Assembly (NCBI RefSeq): GCF_001425265.1
Contig: NZ_LMEC01000024.1
Location: 327,867 to 383,187 of the forward strand
Source of the DNA: Massilia sp. Root418
GTDB taxonomy: Bacteria > Pseudomonadota > Gammaproteobacteria > Burkholderiales > Burkholderiaceae_D
Length of the DNA stretch: 55,321 nucleotides
Reading direction: 5' to 3'
A program made the position numbers and the translations under genes. The notes beneath the pieces are model-generated. The model was not told where the DNA came from, did no database searches, and saw only the letters and a list, made by a program, of their open reading frames with translations. Positions 47,710 to 55,321 of this stretch are shown here, piece by piece (position 1 is the first letter of the stretch; the number at the start of each line of letters is the position of its first letter).

Positions 47710-50700
47710 ATGAAGCAAAACGCCCTCGCGCTGGCCCTGCTGGGCATCGGAATCGGCCTGGCAAGCCCCGCCCACGCCGATCTCGCCGGCGGCCTGTCTG
47801 CCTACAAGGCGGGCCGCTGCGAAGAGGCCATCAAGACCCTCACGCCGGTTGCGGAAGCGGGCGACGCGGCCGCGCAGAAGGCGCTGGGCGATCTTTATCT
47901 GAATGACGAGGAGCGCTGCCGGGACAAAGGGCGCAATGTGCCGGCAGCGGAAACCTGGTACGTGCTTGCCGCCCGTGCGGGGAACGTGGCCGCGCAGCGC
48001 CAGCTGATCGACTTCTACGAGTACAGCTACAAGACCAGCAACCCGGTGCAGGCCACGTTCTGGATAGCCAGGGTGGCGGCGCTGGGCGGCGCCAGCGACC
48101 TGTCCCGGCTGGCCACGCGGCATGAGCGCGCCGAAGGCGTGCCGCACGACCGCGTGCTGGCCCACGCCTTTAATCTGCTGGCCAGCCAGCGTGTGACCAA
48201 GGACGACGGCGGAGAACTGGCCAAGGCCATCGAGCGCAACGCGGCGGAGATGTCGCCCGAACAGCTGGCCGAGGCCGCAGCCCTGGCGTCGGCGTGGAAG
48301 GCCGGCACGCCGCTGCCGGAAGTTTCCACGACCGGACAGCGCGACCCGCGCGACTGGTACAAGGCTGCCGCCGAAGCGGGCGATATCCAGGCCGCCCACA
48401 AGGCCGGCACGCTGTACTGGAAGTTCGGCTACGGCCTGAAACCGCAGCCCGAGCAGGCCGCGTTCTGGCTGCGCAAAGCCGCGCAAGGCGGCATCGCCGA
48501 TGCGCAATACCAGCTCAGCCAGTTGTACACGATGGGATACGGCGTGCCGAAGGACTATGTGCTGGCGTCTGCCCTGTACCGGCTGGCCGTGAAGGGAGGC
48601 AGCAAGGAAGCGGCCGCGCGCGAGGATGGCTGGGACGAGGCCTTGACCGCGCAACAGCTGGGCGAAAGAAATGCGCTGGTGGCCAGCTGGAAAAAGGGCG
48701 AGGCCTTCCCTGAGGCGACCCGCTACGGCATGCAGCGCAAGGTTAACTACGTCGACGATGCACAGGGCAAGCTCACGCCGACGCCGGAGGTGCTGGCCCT
48801 GTTCAAGGCCGCCAGCGAAGGCGAGGAAGCGGAATTCACCCGCCTGCTGGCCAGGGTGGACCACGTCGATGACTACCTGGTGGAAAACGAAAAGCTGCTG
48901 CACGCGTTGTTGCGGCCTGCCTTCAGCCTGCGCGAGGAAGCCGGCACGTGGCGCGAGGCGCGCAAAGACACCCGCGACACCGCCCACTGGCACGCGCAGC
49001 AGGCCCGCCACGCGGCCCTGCTGCCCGCCAAGACCCGCATGCTGGCCCTGGCCCTGAAACGCGGCGCCGGCGTCAACGAAGGCACTGAACGCGACCACGC
49101 CGCGCCGCTGCACCTGGCCGCCATGTTCGGCACGCCCGAGATGGTGCGGCTGCTGCTCAAGCATGGCGCCGATCCGCGCCAGTACGGCGGCCAGAACAAG
49201 TCGCTGGCGCCGCTCGAATTCGCACTGGAGCAGCAAGAGTACGGGCAGGGCTTGCCGGAGCTGATCACGCCGGAGCAGCGCACCGGGAATATCCTGGCGC
49301 TGCTGCAGGCTGGCGCGCTGCGTCCCTACATCCGCTACGATGAGCGCAAGCGCAGCAAGAAGGATGGCGAACCGAAAATCGAGCGCCCATTTGCCGACTA
49401 CATGATGTGGCCCAACGCGCTGGCCCTGACGCGCGGCACGGCGGTGCTGGACGCGCTGCTGAAGACCGGCACCGCTCCCGCCGAAGACGGCGAAGGCAAA
49501 ACCTGTTTCGACTACGCGGCCGAAGCGGGCAATGCCGACGCCATCGCCTGGCTCAAGCAGCGCCTGCCGCGCTACGGCAAGCAAAAACGCGACCACTGGC
49601 TCGATGCGGCCATGCTGGCCATGCACAGCAGCGCCCCCGGACGCGACAAGGTGCTGGCGCAGTTGCTGGTCAAGGGCATGGACTGGAGCCAGCAGGGGCC
49701 TCAGGAAGCAAGCTTCAGCCGCAGCCACCGCACGCTCTACGGCGGCAGCGCGCGTGTTGGCACTGGCACGCTGCTCAATCACGCCACCGGCGCGCGCCGC
49801 CTGGAATGGATACCGAAACTGGCCGCCCTGGGCGCGCCCGTCAATACAGGCGGCAGCGTGGGCCAGCTGGTCGGCGCCGTGCGCGACAACGATATCGACA
49901 GCGCGCAAGCCCTGCTGGCGCAAGGCGCCGATCCGCTGGACGGCAACGAGTCGGCACTGGAACAGGCGCTCAAGGACCCCGCAGGAAAGGATGCCATGCT
50001 GGACCTGCTGCTCCATCACATCGTGCAGGTGCAGAAGAAATCGCTGGTGGAGATCCGTCCCTCGCCGCTGGAAGCCGCGCTGACCCAGCCGGACGCAATC
50101 AGCATGCCGCGCGTGCGCAAGCTGCTCGATGCCGGCGCGTCCCTGGAACACTTGAGCAGGGACGCCATCGATGCCGCGTTCGCCGCGCCGGACCGCAGCT
50201 TGGCGGCATTGCTGGTCCAGCGCAGCGCGCCGGCCGAAGCCGGCGAGCCGCGCTTCCTGTTCTTCGCCATACGCACGGGCCGCACGGATCTGCTGCCGTC
50301 CATACTGGCGCGCGGCGAAGATCCGAATCAGCGCACCGCACTGCGTGACGGTAGCGCGCAGCCCAGCGCAGTGGACTACGCCATTTCGCAGGGGAGGACG
50401 GAAGCCCTCGCCGTGCTGCTGGCGCATGGCGGCGTGATCGACACGTCCACCGTGCAGCCCTGGGGGACGGCGCTAGACCGCGCTGTCGCTTCCCTCAACG
50501 CCGATATGCTGCGCATGGTGAGCAAGGACTTCACCCTGCCCTTGCAGCAGGCCTGCCTCAAGGCCTCTGCCCAGCTGGCCAGGGTAGTGCTGGAATCGCC
50601 AGCCAGCTATTGGTCCTTGTTGCGGGAGCACCGCTTCGCCACCGGCAGCACCTGCGCCGGCATACAGGAACGGCTGGCGCTTCACCTGGCCGAGACGCGC

Positions 50701-51510
50701 GGCCAACTGCTGGAAGGATGGGTAGGCCAGCAGCTGGCGGAACGCCTGCCGCAGCTTGGGCCGGGCCGCGAAAGCTTCGGCGCCGGGACGTGGGCGGCTA
50801 TTGCCGCCGGCGGGAACGAGCCGCTGGTGGCACTGCTTGCCAAGGCCGGCTGGCAGGCCCCGGCCGGCCGGCACGTGGTGGAGGAAGCGGAACCGCAACA
50901 GGACAAGGCAGCCGATCTGGCGCTGCAAGCCAAACTGCCCGGTCACTACTACCTGACCGGGGTGCGGGAGGTGGGCGCCGAAATCCTACTGCGGCCGGAT
51001 GGCACGTTCGAATACTCGATGGCTTATGGCGCGGTAGATGAATTTGCCAAAGGTAGCTGGACGGTCTGGAACCAGCAGGTGGTGTTCCGCTCCGAGACCG
51101 CCCCGGCGCCTGCCGCGCCGCTGCAGCCGGCGGCCGGCGCGCAGGCTGTGAGCCTGCCGGTGGGACAGGTGCTGGTGGACCTGCGCTACCAGGGCAAAAG
51201 CATCCCGGGCTTCAAGGTCGCTGTCCTGGGCGATGCGCCGCTCAAGTCCGAAGGCCGCACCGGTGCCGAAGGCTGGCGAACGGCGTTCAGCGGGCCGGTG
51301 CGGCACATCGCCGTGAGCCATCCGGAAGTCAATCGGAGCAAATGGATGGTGTACGCCGTGCCCCCGGCGGACGCGCAGCGCGGCAGCTACCGGCTGGACT
51401 TCCAGCCGCCGGCCGATGCGCAGGCAGGCTTCAACTTTACGCTCGACGTGCAGGACGGCAGCCTGATACTGGAGCGCGGCGGCCGCGAAATGCAGTTTGA
51501 AAAACACTGA
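47710..51510 (+). CDS. large exported Sel1-repeat and ankyrin-repeat protein
   Basis: 1266 residues from the ATG at 47710, the only start that opens a signal peptide (cleavage near Ala23). Sel1-like helical repeats span about 30-340 ('AAQKALGDLY', 'AQYQLSQLYTMGYGVPKDY'). Ankyrin repeats follow from about 450 ('APLHLAAMFGTPEMVRLLLKHGADP') with degenerate copies to about 1070. The end (about 1075-1266) is beta-rich, with 'YYLTGVREVGAEILLRPDG' and a second part resembling a carboxypeptidase-regulatory fold. Exported proteins with both repeat types usually bind other proteins. The next gene, 29 bp on, is another exported protein. Confidence 0.82.
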   Translation: MKQNALALALLGIGIGLASPAHADLAGGLSAYKAGRCEEAIKTLTPVAEAGDAAAQKALGDLYLNDEERCRDKGRNVPAAETWYVLAARAGNVAAQRQLIDFYEYSYKTSNPVQATFWIARVAALGGASDLSRLATRHERAEGVPHDRVLAHAFNLLASQRVTKDDGGELAKAIERNAAEMSPEQLAEAAALASAWKAGTPLPEVSTTGQRDPRDWYKAAAEAGDIQAAHKAGTLYWKFGYGLKPQPEQAAFWLRKAAQGGIADAQYQLSQLYTMGYGVPKDYVLASALYRLAVKGGSKEAAAREDGWDEALTAQQLGERNALVASWKKGEAFPEATRYGMQRKVNYVDDAQGKLTPTPEVLALFKAASEGEEAEFTRLLARVDHVDDYLVENEKLLHALLRPAFSLREEAGTWREARKDTRDTAHWHAQQARHAALLPAKTRMLALALKRGAGVNEGTERDHAAPLHLAAMFGTPEMVRLLLKHGADPRQYGGQNKSLAPLEFALEQQEYGQGLPELITPEQRTGNILALLQAGALRPYIRYDERKRSKKDGEPKIERPFADYMMWPNALALTRGTAVLDALLKTGTAPAEDGEGKTCFDYAAEAGNADAIAWLKQRLPRYGKQKRDHWLDAAMLAMHSSAPGRDKVLAQLLVKGMDWSQQGPQEASFSRSHRTLYGGSARVGTGTLLNHATGARRLEWIPKLAALGAPVNTGGSVGQLVGAVRDNDIDSAQALLAQGADPLDGNESALEQALKDPAGKDAMLDLLLHHIVQVQKKSLVEIRPSPLEAALTQPDAISMPRVRKLLDAGASLEHLSRDAIDAAFAAPDRSLAALLVQRSAPAEAGEPRFLFFAIRTGRTDLLPSILARGEDPNQRTALRDGSAQPSAVDYAISQGRTEALAVLLAHGGVIDTSTVQPWGTALDRAVASLNADMLRMVSKDFTLPLQQACLKASAQLARVVLESPASYWSLLREHRFATGSTCAGIQERLALHLAETRGQLLEGWVGQQLAERLPQLGPGRESFGAGTWAAIAAGGNEPLVALLAKAGWQAPAGRHVVEEAEPQQDKAADLALQAKLPGHYYLTGVREVGAEILLRPDGTFEYSMAYGAVDEFAKGSWTVWNQQVVFRSETAPAPAAPLQPAAGAQAVSLPVGQVLVDLRYQGKSIPGFKVAVLGDAPLKSEGRTGAEGWRTAFSGPVRHIAVSHPEVNRSKWMVYAVPPADAQRGSYRLDFQPPADAQAGFNFTLDVQDGSLILERGGREMQFEKH

Positions 51511-51539
51511 TTGAACACTGACTGTTTAGAAGACGATAA

Positions 51540-52223
51540 ATGACTACGATGAAAAGCACCCGCCGTTTGTTGTGCGCCCTGCTTCTGTCCGCGCTGGGCT
51601 GCGCCGGCGCGCACGCCGCCAGTCTGGAGCTGAGCGATTGCGATATCCTGATCGGTAAAAAATCCAATGCCGCCTACAAGGGCTGGCTCAAGGACAACCA
51701 CGCGCAAGCCGAAGCGGGCGTCCGCGAGGCGATCCGCCTGCGCGCAATCGAGGCGCACAACCGCCTCGCCTGTCACGAGGAAAAGCTCACCGGCGATGCC
51801 GGCTGGGGCATGACCATGACCGCGTCGGACGGCACGTCGGAGACGCATCTGCCTCCCGGCATCACCGATATCCGCAAGCAGCCGGCGGCATGGCGGGCGC
51901 TGAACCAGGCCGTAAAGTATGGGCATCAGGCTGGCGCTTTCGATGTGGGACTAAGGGGCGCGGCGGCCGAGCTGGTGGTGCGGTATGCGTCGGATCTGCC
52001 GCAGCAGCTGGAAACGGCGTACGGGGACGCGGCGGCAGTGTATGAGTTTGACTGCGTGCTGAAACGGCAGTTTGGACGGCGCGACAGCAAGGCCGGCTGC
52101 GCGTCCGCCCGCAGCGCGCGGGCTCGGCTGATGCCGCTGGTGGCGGCGGAGCGCAGGCAGGCGCTGGATGCGTCGGGGCGCTTGTGGGCTGAACAATTGC
52201 CGGCGGTGGCGAAGGAACGGTAA
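51540..52223 (+). CDS. exported protein of unknown function, partner of the repeat protein
   Basis: 227 residues (224 if the ATG at 51549 is used) with a signal peptide cleaved near Ala26. The mature chain is mostly helical, with Cys residues in 'LSDCDILIG', 'RLACHEEKL', 'FDCVL' and 'AGCASA' that could form two disulfides. No family is recognised. It lies 29 bp after the Sel1/ankyrin gene with no terminator, so they are probably one transcript. The gene-end base composition does not differ from the neighbours. Confidence 0.7.
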   Translation: MTTMKSTRRLLCALLLSALGCAGAHAASLELSDCDILIGKKSNAAYKGWLKDNHAQAEAGVREAIRLRAIEAHNRLACHEEKLTGDAGWGMTMTASDGTSETHLPPGITDIRKQPAAWRALNQAVKYGHQAGAFDVGLRGAAAELVVRYASDLPQQLETAYGDAAAVYEFDCVLKRQFGRRDSKAGCASARSARARLMPLVAAERRQALDASGRLWAEQLPAVAKER

Positions 52224-52289
52224 GGGCTTGTTCATGCCGTTGCAGGCCGCTTCCTGGCCGGGGTGGACGCGGTTCCGGTATCATTCGGT

Positions 52290-52931
52290 ATGAACACGAA
52301 TTCCTTCCAACCGTTTATTATTGGCGTCGCAGGCGGTAGCGGCAGTGGCAAGTCCACTGTGTCCCAGAAAGTCCTCGCTGCGTTCGGCACCGAGATGGTT
52401 TCGGTCGTGATGCAGGACGATTACTACTGCGACCAAACCCATCTCAGCCCCGAAGTCCGCAGCCAGAAGAATTACGACCATCCGCAGGCCTTCGAATGGC
52501 CCTTGCTGGTGCAGCATGTGCAGGCCTTGCGCAATGGCGAGGCGATCGAAATGCCGGAGTACGACTTCACGCTCCACAACCGCTCCGACCGCACCATTCC
52601 GGTCAAGCCGGCGCCCGTCATCGTGATCGAGGGCCTGTTTGCGCTGTACGACACGGAGCTGTGCGACATGATGTCGCTGAAGATCTTCGTCGACACCGCA
52701 TCCGACATTCGCTTCATCCGCCGCATGCAGCGCGATATCACCGAACGCGGCCGCTCGGTGGAGAGCGTCATCAGCCAGTATCTGGAAACGGTACGGCCGA
52801 TGCACAAGCAGTTCATCGAACCGACCAAGCGCAACGCGGATGTCATTATTCCCCATGGCGCCAACGGCCCGGCTGTTGACATGATTACCACCAAGGTGGC
52901 GAGTGTTATCGGTCAGTTGAAGGGGCCTTGA
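52290..52931 (+). CDS. udk: uridine kinase
   Basis: 213 residues from the ATG at 52290. It phosphorylates uridine (and cytidine) in pyrimidine salvage. P-loop 'GVAGGSGSGKS' at 12-22, 'QDDYYCDQTHL' with the catalytic Asp, 'NYDHPQAFEW' for nucleoside binding, and 'RDITERGRS' as the lid are all typical of Udk. A TATCAT hexamer ends 5 nt before the ATG, suggesting a leaderless mRNA. The stop overlaps the convergent LysR gene by 26 bp. Confidence 0.94.
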   Translation: MNTNSFQPFIIGVAGGSGSGKSTVSQKVLAAFGTEMVSVVMQDDYYCDQTHLSPEVRSQKNYDHPQAFEWPLLVQHVQALRNGEAIEMPEYDFTLHNRSDRTIPVKPAPVIVIEGLFALYDTELCDMMSLKIFVDTASDIRFIRRMQRDITERGRSVESVISQYLETVRPMHKQFIEPTKRNADVIIPHGANGPAVDMITTKVASVIGQLKGP

Positions 52932-53847
52932 TTTTATCGGGGGACCGCGCCAACCCGGCGCTGCTGAACAGCTCAGTAGTCCAGTCGGTAAACGCCCGCA
53001 TCGCCGGAGAGAGATACCGGTGATGCGGGTAAAGCAGTGATACCGGCACCGGCGCCGGCCGCTTGTCAGCCAGCACCTCGACCAAGGCCCCGGTCTGCAA
53101 ATGCTGGGTCACCAGCACTTCGGCCAACTGCATCAAGCCGTGGCCGTCGAGGCAAAGCTTGATGTACAGCTCAGTCTCGTTCACCGCTACCGCGCCAGAG
53201 ACCGGCACAGCGATGCCGGCGCCCTCTTCCACAAAATGCAGATCGCTCCCCCGCCGCGTGGCGCTGGAAAAGTAATGGACCGCCCGGTGCCGTTGCAAAT
53301 CCTCCAGGACCTCGGGCACCCCTTGTTTGGCCAGGTAGGACGGCGCCGCGCAGGTGATCCAGCGCAGTTCGCCCAAGCGGCGCGCCACCAGCGTCGAGTC
53401 GTTCAGGTTGCCGGTGCGGATAACGCAATCGACGCTCTCCTGGATCAAGTCCACCTGGCGGTCATTTACGCCAATCATCAGATAGATGTCCGGATACCGC
53501 TGCTGGAACTGCCACAACTGCGGCAGGACCAGGGCATGGGCTATGCCGCCAGGCATATCCACCCGCAGGCGTCCTTGCGGGCGCTCGACAGAACCTTGCA
53601 GGCTGGATTCGGTGTCGTCTATCAGGTCGAGTATGTCGCGGCATCGGTGGAAGTAGCGCTCGCCTTCGGGTGTCAGGCTGAGATTTCTGGTGGAACGGTT
53701 CAGCAGGCGCGTCTGCAGATGTTGTTCCAGCCGCTTGATGATGCCGGTGACCGACGATGCCGGTAAGCCCAGCGTCTCTGCCGCGCGAACAAAACTCCTG
53801 CTCTCGACCACGCGAAGGAATACTTGCATTGCTTGTACGCGATCCAT
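52906..53847 (-). CDS. LysR family transcriptional regulator
   Basis: 313 residues from the ATG at 53847, which begins the conserved 'MDRVQAMQVFLRVVESRSF'; a start 11 codons earlier is less like the family. The helix-turn-helix runs to about residue 60 ('AAETLGLPASSVTGIIKRLE'), followed by the periplasmic-binding-like effector domain (about 90-295). It is divergent from the amidohydrolase, the usual LysR layout, so it probably controls that gene. The gap (147 bp) contains the AT-rich motif 'TAACGTAACATTGTT' near 53882-53897, a candidate binding region. Confidence 0.93.
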   Translation of the reverse strand: MDRVQAMQVFLRVVESRSFVRAAETLGLPASSVTGIIKRLEQHLQTRLLNRSTRNLSLTPEGERYFHRCRDILDLIDDTESSLQGSVERPQGRLRVDMPGGIAHALVLPQLWQFQQRYPDIYLMIGVNDRQVDLIQESVDCVIRTGNLNDSTLVARRLGELRWITCAAPSYLAKQGVPEVLEDLQRHRAVHYFSSATRRGSDLHFVEEGAGIAVPVSGAVAVNETELYIKLCLDGHGLMQLAEVLVTQHLQTGALVEVLADKRPAPVPVSLLYPHHRYLSPAMRAFTDWTTELFSSAGLARSPDKIKAPSTDR

Positions 53848-53994
53848 GTCTTGTCCGGGCGAGGCTAAAGGAAACCGCACTATAACGTAACATTGTTCGG
53901 ATTTTCTGCATGATGAAAACGTCCGGCGCTACTTTTTCCACGTGCTTGCCTGCACTAGACTGCGCGCAGTCCATCACTACAGCAGGAATCACGA

Positions 53995-55321
53995 ATGTCC
54001 GATCAAGACCGTCTGCTCGCGCCGCTGGCGCCGGCCCCACACCAGATTCTCATTCGCGGCGCGACCATTATCAGCATGGATGGCGATGTTGGTAACTTGC
54101 CCAAGGGCGACATCCTGATAGCCGATGGCGCCATTGCCGCCATCGGATTACATCTGCAGGCAGACGGCGCCGAAGTGATCGATGCAGCCGATATGATTGC
54201 CATTCCGGGCATGGTCGATACCCATCGCCACTCCTGGGAAGGCCAGCTTCGCCGCATCAATCCGAACGCGGCAACGCTGGAAGACTATTGCAACGCCACG
54301 CATTTCTCGTTTGCCAAATACTACCGGCCGCGCGACATCTATGTTGGCAACCTGCTCACGGCATTGGGCTGCATCGACGCCGGCATCACGACCGTCATCG
54401 ACAACTCCCACAACAGCCGCACTGCAGCGCACTCGGACGCGGCAGTCGAAGCACTGCTGGATACTGGCATCCGCGCGGTGCACGCAGCCGGGGCGCCCGT
54501 GTCGGGCGTATGGGACGAGGCGCATTGGCCGGGCAACCTGGCACGCCTGCAGGCCAAATATTTCACCAATCCTGACAGCCTGGTGACGCTGGCCATGATG
54601 GCGCAGCTTGAACCCGAGCAGTGGGCAGTCGCGCGGGAACTGGGTGTTCCCATCGTGACCGAGTTTTTTGGCGGTGCCATGGCAGTCGAGCTCGAACACC
54701 TGCACCAACAGGGGATGCTCGGCAGCGACAACATCTTCAACCACTGCACCTGCCTGCCGGACTCTGGTTGGAAAATTTTGCGCAAGGCAGGTGTGCGCGT
54801 CAACGTATGCCCGCGTTCGGATGCCCACTACGGTATCGAGGATGGCATGTACGCCTGGCAAGCGGCACTTCACCATGGCATTCGGCCTGGGCTTAGTGTC
54901 GACAACGAGACCTCGTATAGCGGCGACATGTTCATGGAAATGCGCGTGGCCTTTTACCTGCAACGGGTGATGGCGCAGAGCCAGCGCCTCCATGGTCATC
55001 ACCATGCCGCAGCGCCAACCGATGCGTTCCGCTTGCTGGAGGCAGCGACGATCGACGGCGCTGCATGCGCAGGACTGGAGGAGCGCATCGGAAGCCTGAC
55101 ACCGGGCAAGCAGGCTGACCTGGTATTGATCCGCACTGGCGATCTCAATTTGTACCCTGTCAATAACGCCATCGGGACTGTGGTGCACGCGGCTGAGCGC
55201 AGCAATATCGATACTGTCATCATCGGCGGGCGCGTGCGCAAACGCGGTGGCGTTGTGCTGGGCGTGGATCAGGTAAAGCTGCGCGCTGCGATCGATGAGT
55301 CTTGCGCGCATCTTTTCCAGG
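53995..55321 (+). CDS. amidohydrolase family protein, cut by the window end
   Basis: Open from the ATG at 53995 (AGGA upstream) to the last base, at least 442 residues, with no stop. Metal ligands of the cytosine-deaminase/chlorohydrolase-like group are visible: His77-x-His79 in 'VDTHRHSWEG', 'FNHCT', and an Asp in 'SVDNETS'. C-terminal 'GSLTPGKQADLVLIR' is the family's end motif. It deaminates or hydrolyses a ring compound, perhaps a purine, pterin or triazine-like molecule. The divergent LysR protein is the probable regulator. 3' end missing. Confidence 0.88.
   Translation, partial: MSDQDRLLAPLAPAPHQILIRGATIISMDGDVGNLPKGDILIADGAIAAIGLHLQADGAEVIDAADMIAIPGMVDTHRHSWEGQLRRINPNAATLEDYCNATHFSFAKYYRPRDIYVGNLLTALGCIDAGITTVIDNSHNSRTAAHSDAAVEALLDTGIRAVHAAGAPVSGVWDEAHWPGNLARLQAKYFTNPDSLVTLAMMAQLEPEQWAVARELGVPIVTEFFGGAMAVELEHLHQQGMLGSDNIFNHCTCLPDSGWKILRKAGVRVNVCPRSDAHYGIEDGMYAWQAALHHGIRPGLSVDNETSYSGDMFMEMRVAFYLQRVMAQSQRLHGHHHAAAPTDAFRLLEAATIDGAACAGLEERIGSLTPGKQADLVLIRTGDLNLYPVNNAIGTVVHAAERSNIDTVIIGGRVRKRGGVVLGVDQVKLRAAIDESCAHLFQ

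Noticed and set aside
1..55321. tRNA, rRNA, insertion sequences, prophage genes
   Set aside because: None seen: no transposase, integrase or phage structural protein among the open frames, and no cloverleaf or rRNA-like stretch in the gaps inspected.

Overview
The window is about 55 kb of GC-rich chromosome from a Gram-negative bacterium, most likely a betaproteobacterium of the Oxalobacteraceae (Massilia / Duganella / Janthinobacterium type). The taxon is inferred from overall gene style: a 274-residue PyrF, a diheme cytochrome, a TonB-dependent receptor with a plug of the sugar-receptor style, GluQ, and many outer-membrane and signal-peptide proteins. No rRNA, tRNA, CRISPR array, insertion sequence or prophage was seen. 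The last gene runs off the right edge.

Layout. 1-11.1 kb holds housekeeping and accessory metabolism: pyrF, an SDR oxidoreductase, a VanZ-like protein, a Gly/Ser-rich lipoprotein behind an FNR-like box, a TraB/GumN protein, an M20 dipeptidase, a luciferase-like monooxygenase, a diheme cytochrome, an MFS transporter and an isochorismatase-like hydrolase.

11.2-20.6 kb is the most unusual region: two divergent gene groups around a 407-bp AT-rich control region. Leftward are four exported proteins, at least three of which begin with a DUF6160-like 'L-D-E-L-S-x-V-x-G-Q-D-G' motif. Rightward are a short leader ORF, a C39-family peptidase without an ABC transporter, a beta-barrel protein, a FadL-like barrel, a DUF2059 protein, an AraC-type regulator, a membrane protein joining a MshEN-type (c-di-GMP-binding class) domain to the same DUF6160-like motif, and an exported SRPBCC protein. 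The set resembles the poorly characterised 'Fil' putative pilus locus annotated in Acinetobacter (from memory). I propose it as a c-di-GMP-responsive cell-surface system.

20.6-26.8 kb: RDD protein, M28 peptidase with NagX-like membrane protein, gluQ, and a winged-helix/STAND ATPase regulator. 26.9-30.3 kb: a hybrid histidine kinase and a divergent OmpR-type response regulator. A 16-bp identical sequence holding the perfect palindrome TGTCAATTGACA lies upstream of all three regulator genes. 30.3-38.8 kb: a UvrD-like helicase with a DUF5710-like tail, a TonB-dependent receptor, a protein with DUF4214 regions at both ends, and an AraC-GyrI regulator. 38.8-45.4 kb: small enzymes and hypotheticals (alpha/beta hydrolase, phosphoesterase, AcpH, YjjG-like HAD, cupin, YdeI-like, secreted lipase-like lipoprotein). 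45.5-55.3 kb: a two-component system, a 1266-residue exported Sel1/ankyrin protein with a small exported partner, uridine kinase, and a LysR regulator divergent from an amidohydrolase.

REP-like palindromes beginning GTAGGGCGGGTTA occur five times, all near gene 3' ends, twice as inverted pairs. Several genes have a -10-like hexamer 5-7 nt before the start codon and no Shine-Dalgarno, suggesting leaderless transcripts.
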